Of a DNA stretch of 64,000 nt, positions 61,218-64,000 are shown piece after piece (the stretch's first letter is position 1; every line of letters starts with the position of its first letter). The position numbers and the translations under genes are program-made. The stretch is taken from NCBI RefSeq assembly GCF_004765785.1, contig NZ_ML219768.1, positions 1 to 64,000 of the forward strand, read 5' to 3'. This DNA is from Halorussus ruber (lineage in GTDB: Archaea; Halobacteriota; Halobacteria; Halobacteriales; Haladaptataceae). Below the pieces are notes generated by a model. It was not told the DNA's origin and did not search any database. It saw only the letters and a program-made list of their open reading frames with translations.

Positions 61218-61437
61218 GGCAGGTGCTACTGTCGGACGCCTCTTAAACCTCGGTGACGGGGCTGCTTCGGGGCCGGAGTACGATTCTATTGGGCTATAGA
61301 TTTGTGTAGATTTCTTTAGCAAATGTATTTATTTCTTTAGTGAATTGTCTTATTTCTGTCGTCGGTTCGAGGAGTGAGTCTGAGAGTCGAGACAGAAACG
61401 CAAGGAGCTATCGAGACGCGGAAAAAGTGGCGAGGGA
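61218..61437. other. AT-rich intergenic stretch with repeated ATTTCTTTAG
   Basis: Promoter side of the UspA gene. ATTTCTTTAG occurs twice (61311-61320 and 61331-61340) in an AT-rich block (TAGATTTGTGTAGATTTC). The same CTTTAG word is seen at 15793-15817. Nothing else is recognised up to the family 2 element. Confidence 0.45.
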
Positions 61438-61708
61438 GCTAGCTTCAGGCTTGAGCCGAGGAGTCACCGCAACCGCCCCGCAACAGCGACCGCGGGCCTC
61501 ACACCTCCCCAACCTCTTCCTTCACTCCCTCACTACGTTCGGTCGTTCAGTCATCCACCGGCAGAGACAAGCTCTGCCGAGCCTGCGGTCGCTACGCTCC
61601 CGCAGACCTCGCACGCCGATGGCGCGGCGACGAGACGCCGACAGACAAACCGCGTCTGTCGAGCCGTCGGTCGCTTCGCTCCCGACGACGCCGCGCCAGC
61701 GCGCGCCG
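61438..61708 (+). repeat. family 2 dispersed repeat, copy D
   Basis: GCTAGCTTCAGGCTTGAGCC head, CCGCAACCGCCCCGCAACAG, CCTCACACCTCCCCAACCTC, then hairpins GGCAGAGACAAGCTCTGCC, GCGGTCGCTACGCTCCCGC and a closing GGCGCGGCG...CGCCGCGCC. Longest copy. It lies between the UspA and ABC ATPase genes, which diverge. 61709-61903 has no gene apart from the promoter region of the next one. Confidence 0.86.
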
Positions 61709-61903
61709 ACTCTATCATTCGACCGACTACCCAAAACACCCCACAGAAACCGACGAGTCGGCAGAGCTACCACGAGTTCGAGAGACGGCGCGGACCCGCG
61801 CCCCGGTCGAGTCTTCGACTGCTAGCCCCTCGCCGTCCCGCCGTCGCGTCCGCTGGAAAAGTGGAAAGGTATTTGCCCGCGGACCTACCACTTCCGACTA
61901 ATT

Positions 61904-64000
61904 GTGAGTGACTTACTGTCAATCTCGAATCTGCGGACGCAGTTCAACACCGAGCGCGGTGTGGTCGAGGCGGTAGACGACTTCGACCTGACCATTCGGG
62001 AGGGCGAGACGGTCGGTCTCGTGGGCGAGTCGGGGTCCGGCAAGAGCGTGAGCGCGCTCTCGCTGATGCAACTCGTGGACGACCCCGGCCGGATTGCGAG
62101 CGGCGAGGCCGAGTTCTACCACGAGGAGCTAACGGCCGACTTCGCCGAGCGCTATCCCGGCGGCGTCGGCGACTTCGTCTTCCCCGAGGAGGGGTACCTC
62201 GACCTGCTCTCGGCTCCCGAGAACGCGATGCGCGAGATTCGGGGCGGCGAGATGAGCATGATTTTCCAGGACCCGATGACCTCGCTCAACCCCGCGCTGA
62301 CCGTGGGTGAGCAGGTCGCAGAGAGCCTGCGCCTCCACCAGTACGGCGGGCGAAAGAAGGACTCGTGGTGGAACGCGGTCCGGGAAATCGCGCCGAGTCT
62401 CGGCGGGAAGGACATGGACGAGGAGGTCCTGCAGGATACCATCGACATGCTCGAAGAGGTCGGCATCCCCGAACCCACCGAGCGCGTCGACGAGTATCCC
62501 CACGAGTTCTCCGGCGGGATGCGCCAGCGCGTCCTCATCGCCATCGCGCTGGCCTGCCAGCCGAAACTGCTGGTCGCGGACGAACCGACCACCGCGCTCG
62601 ACGTGACGATTCAGGCCCAGATTCTCGACCTCATCAACGAACTGCAGGACGAACTGGGCATGTCCGTCCTGTTCATCACCCACGACCTCGGCGTCGTCGC
62701 CGAGACCTGCGACCGCGTGGCCGTGATGTACGCTGGCGACATCGTGGAGGTCGGTCCCGTAGACGAAATCTTCCACAATCCGAGCCACCCCTACACCTAC
62801 GCGCTCCTCGAGTCCATCCCGCGCGAGGACAAACAGCGCCTCACGCCCATCGAGGGCAACGTGCCGGACCTCATCGACATGCCCGAGGGCTGTCACTTCG
62901 CCGACCGGTGCCCGTGGGCCCAACCCGAGTGTACCGAGGGCGAGATTCCGAACCTCCAGCACGGTCCCGAGGAGGTGGACCACCGCGCGAAGTGCATCCT
63001 CGAAGACTTCGACAGGAGCGAGTACGGCGAGGACCGCGAGGGCATCACCACCTCGGACCACGACATCGGCGACCGACTCCTGCACGTCGATGGCATGAAG
63101 AAGCACTTCTCGCGGGCCGACGGCATGATAGACGAGTGGCTGGCCGACGAAGTCGAGAGCGTCAAAGCCGTCGACGGCGTGAGCTTCGACATCTACGAGG
63201 GCGAGACGGTCGGCCTCGTCGGCGAGTCCGGATGCGGCAAGTCCACCGCGGGTCGGACCCTGCTCCACCTCGAAGAGCCGACCGAGGGCAAAATCGTCTT
63301 CCAGGGCACCGACCTCTCGGAACTCGACCGCGAGGAGTTGCGCGACAAGCGCAAGGACATGCAGATGATTTTCCAAGACCCGCTGTCGAGCCTCGACCCC
63401 CGAATGACGGTCGGCCAAATCATCATGGAACCGCTGAAAATCCACGACCTGCCGGAGGAGGCCCCGCCGGAGGGAATGTCGAAGAAGCAACATCGCCGGA
63501 ACCGGGTCACGGAACTCATGGAGGCGGTCGGCCTCGAACCGGGCCAGTACGACCGCTACCCCCACGAGATTTCCGGCGGTCAGCGCCAGCGCGTCGGTAT
63601 CGCTCGCGCCCTCGCCGTGGACCCCGACTTTATCGTGGCCGACGAACCGGTTTCGGCGCTCGACGTGTCGGTGCAGGCCCAGATTCTGAACCTGCTGGAG
63701 GACTTGCAGGAGGAGTTCGGCCTGACGTACCTGTTCATCGCCCACGACCTGAGCGTCGTCCGTCACATCTCCGACCGCATCGCGGTGATGTACCTCGGCG
63801 AAATCGTGGAGGTCGCCGAGACCGACGAACTGTTCGCCGACCCCAAGCATCCCTACACGCAGGCCCTGCTGTCGGCGATTCCGGAACCCGACCCCCGCAT
63901 CGACACCGACGACCGCATCATCCTCGAAGGCGACGTGCCCTCGCCCATCGACCCGCCGTCGGGGTGTCACTTCCGGACGCGGTGTCCCCAAATCATCCCG
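61904..64000 (+). CDS. fused dipeptide/oligopeptide ABC transporter ATPase (DppD-DppF type), partial
   Basis: 699 codons to the window end, no stop. Starts GTG 61904. Two ABC domains. First: [51 protein letters not shown] and the C-terminal oligopeptide motif [14 protein letters not shown]. Second: [60 protein letters not shown], ending in GCHFRTRCP. Usually two genes (DppD, DppF); here joined by a ~40-residue linker. It would energise peptide uptake through permeases, which probably lie beyond the window. No separate family 1 or 2 element is near its start; TATA-like GGTATTTGCC at ~61867-61876. Confidence 0.95.
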   Translation, partial: MSDLLSISNLRTQFNTERGVVEAVDDFDLTIREGETVGLVGESGSGKSVSALSLMQLVDDPGRIASGEAEFYHEELTADFAERYPGGVGDFVFPEEGYLDLLSAPENAMREIRGGEMSMIFQDPMTSLNPALTVGEQVAESLRLHQYGGRKKDSWWNAVREIAPSLGGKDMDEEVLQDTIDMLEEVGIPEPTERVDEYPHEFSGGMRQRVLIAIALACQPKLLVADEPTTALDVTIQAQILDLINELQDELGMSVLFITHDLGVVAETCDRVAVMYAGDIVEVGPVDEIFHNPSHPYTYALLESIPREDKQRLTPIEGNVPDLIDMPEGCHFADRCPWAQPECTEGEIPNLQHGPEEVDHRAKCILEDFDRSEYGEDREGITTSDHDIGDRLLHVDGMKKHFSRADGMIDEWLADEVESVKAVDGVSFDIYEGETVGLVGESGCGKSTAGRTLLHLEEPTEGKIVFQGTDLSELDREELRDKRKDMQMIFQDPLSSLDPRMTVGQIIMEPLKIHDLPEEAPPEGMSKKQHRRNRVTELMEAVGLEPGQYDRYPHEISGGQRQRVGIARALAVDPDFIVADEPVSALDVSVQAQILNLLEDLQEEFGLTYLFIAHDLSVVRHISDRIAVMYLGEIVEVAETDELFADPKHPYTQALLSAIPEPDPRIDTDDRIILEGDVPSPIDPPSGCHFRTRCPQIIP

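Noticed and set aside
62129-63991. Long minus-strand reading frame opposite the ABC ATPase
   Set aside because: The plus strand encodes a perfect two-domain ABC ATPase. The opposite frame is a GC-driven shadow without motifs.

Overview
The window is a chromosomal stretch from a halophilic archaeon (class Halobacteria). The basis is: high GC with strongly acidic proteins; archaeal gene types (ribosomal L10e, archaeal CCA-adding enzyme, type II GAPDH, ba3-type oxidase, Tat-exported halolysin-like protease); TATA boxes about 25-30 bases ahead of many starts with little or no leader; and intron-containing tRNAs. The genus cannot be fixed from this sequence alone. There is no rRNA operon, CRISPR array or intact insertion sequence. 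The window ends inside an ABC transporter gene.

Layout: 0-5 kb has a tandem repeat, an ABC exporter, tRNA-Val, tRNA-Phe and small proteins. 5-16 kb is mostly housekeeping (J-domain ferredoxin, cold shock protein, aldo/keto reductase, rhomboid, L10e, ATP-grasp ligase, Hsp20, GAPDH, M29 peptidase) with one AT-rich HEPN-like gene. 16-20 kb has a FlaD/E-like protein and a large PAS sensor kinase. 19.7-27 kb is a respiratory module: a copper P-type ATPase, a TauE/SafE-like protein and a His-rich membrane protein diverge from the cbaDBAE-like ba3 oxidase operon, so copper delivery and the copper enzyme sit back to back. 27-31 kb holds tRNA-Met and tRNA-Asn, a PD-(D/E)XK nuclease-like gene, the CCA enzyme and a frameshifted RidA gene. 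31-46 kb holds secreted proteases, membrane proteins in AT-rich patches, CNNM/CBS and Lrp proteins, valS, a nuclease-like gene and 6-phosphogluconate dehydrogenase. 46-64 kb is mixed metabolism, a split tRNA-Lys, a Ca2+/Na+ exchanger, DHH and UspA proteins and a fused dipeptide ABC ATPase.

The most striking content is between genes. (1) Four of five tRNA genes are followed by elements of roughly 120-170 bases. Each starts with hairpins, carries an inverted copy of the T-arm, and ends with a direct copy of the last 22-24 bases of that same tRNA. The tRNA-Lys gene has two in tandem. A similar 45-base duplication follows an aminopeptidase gene. (2) A dispersed element (family 1, five copies) has a conserved head and tail that pair with each other. 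Its central hairpin differs in sequence between copies but stays paired, and 26-27 base iterons precede the best copies. (3) A second dispersed GC-rich element (family 2) has four copies. The three families fill most of the large intergenic gaps and are the best candidates for an undescribed system.
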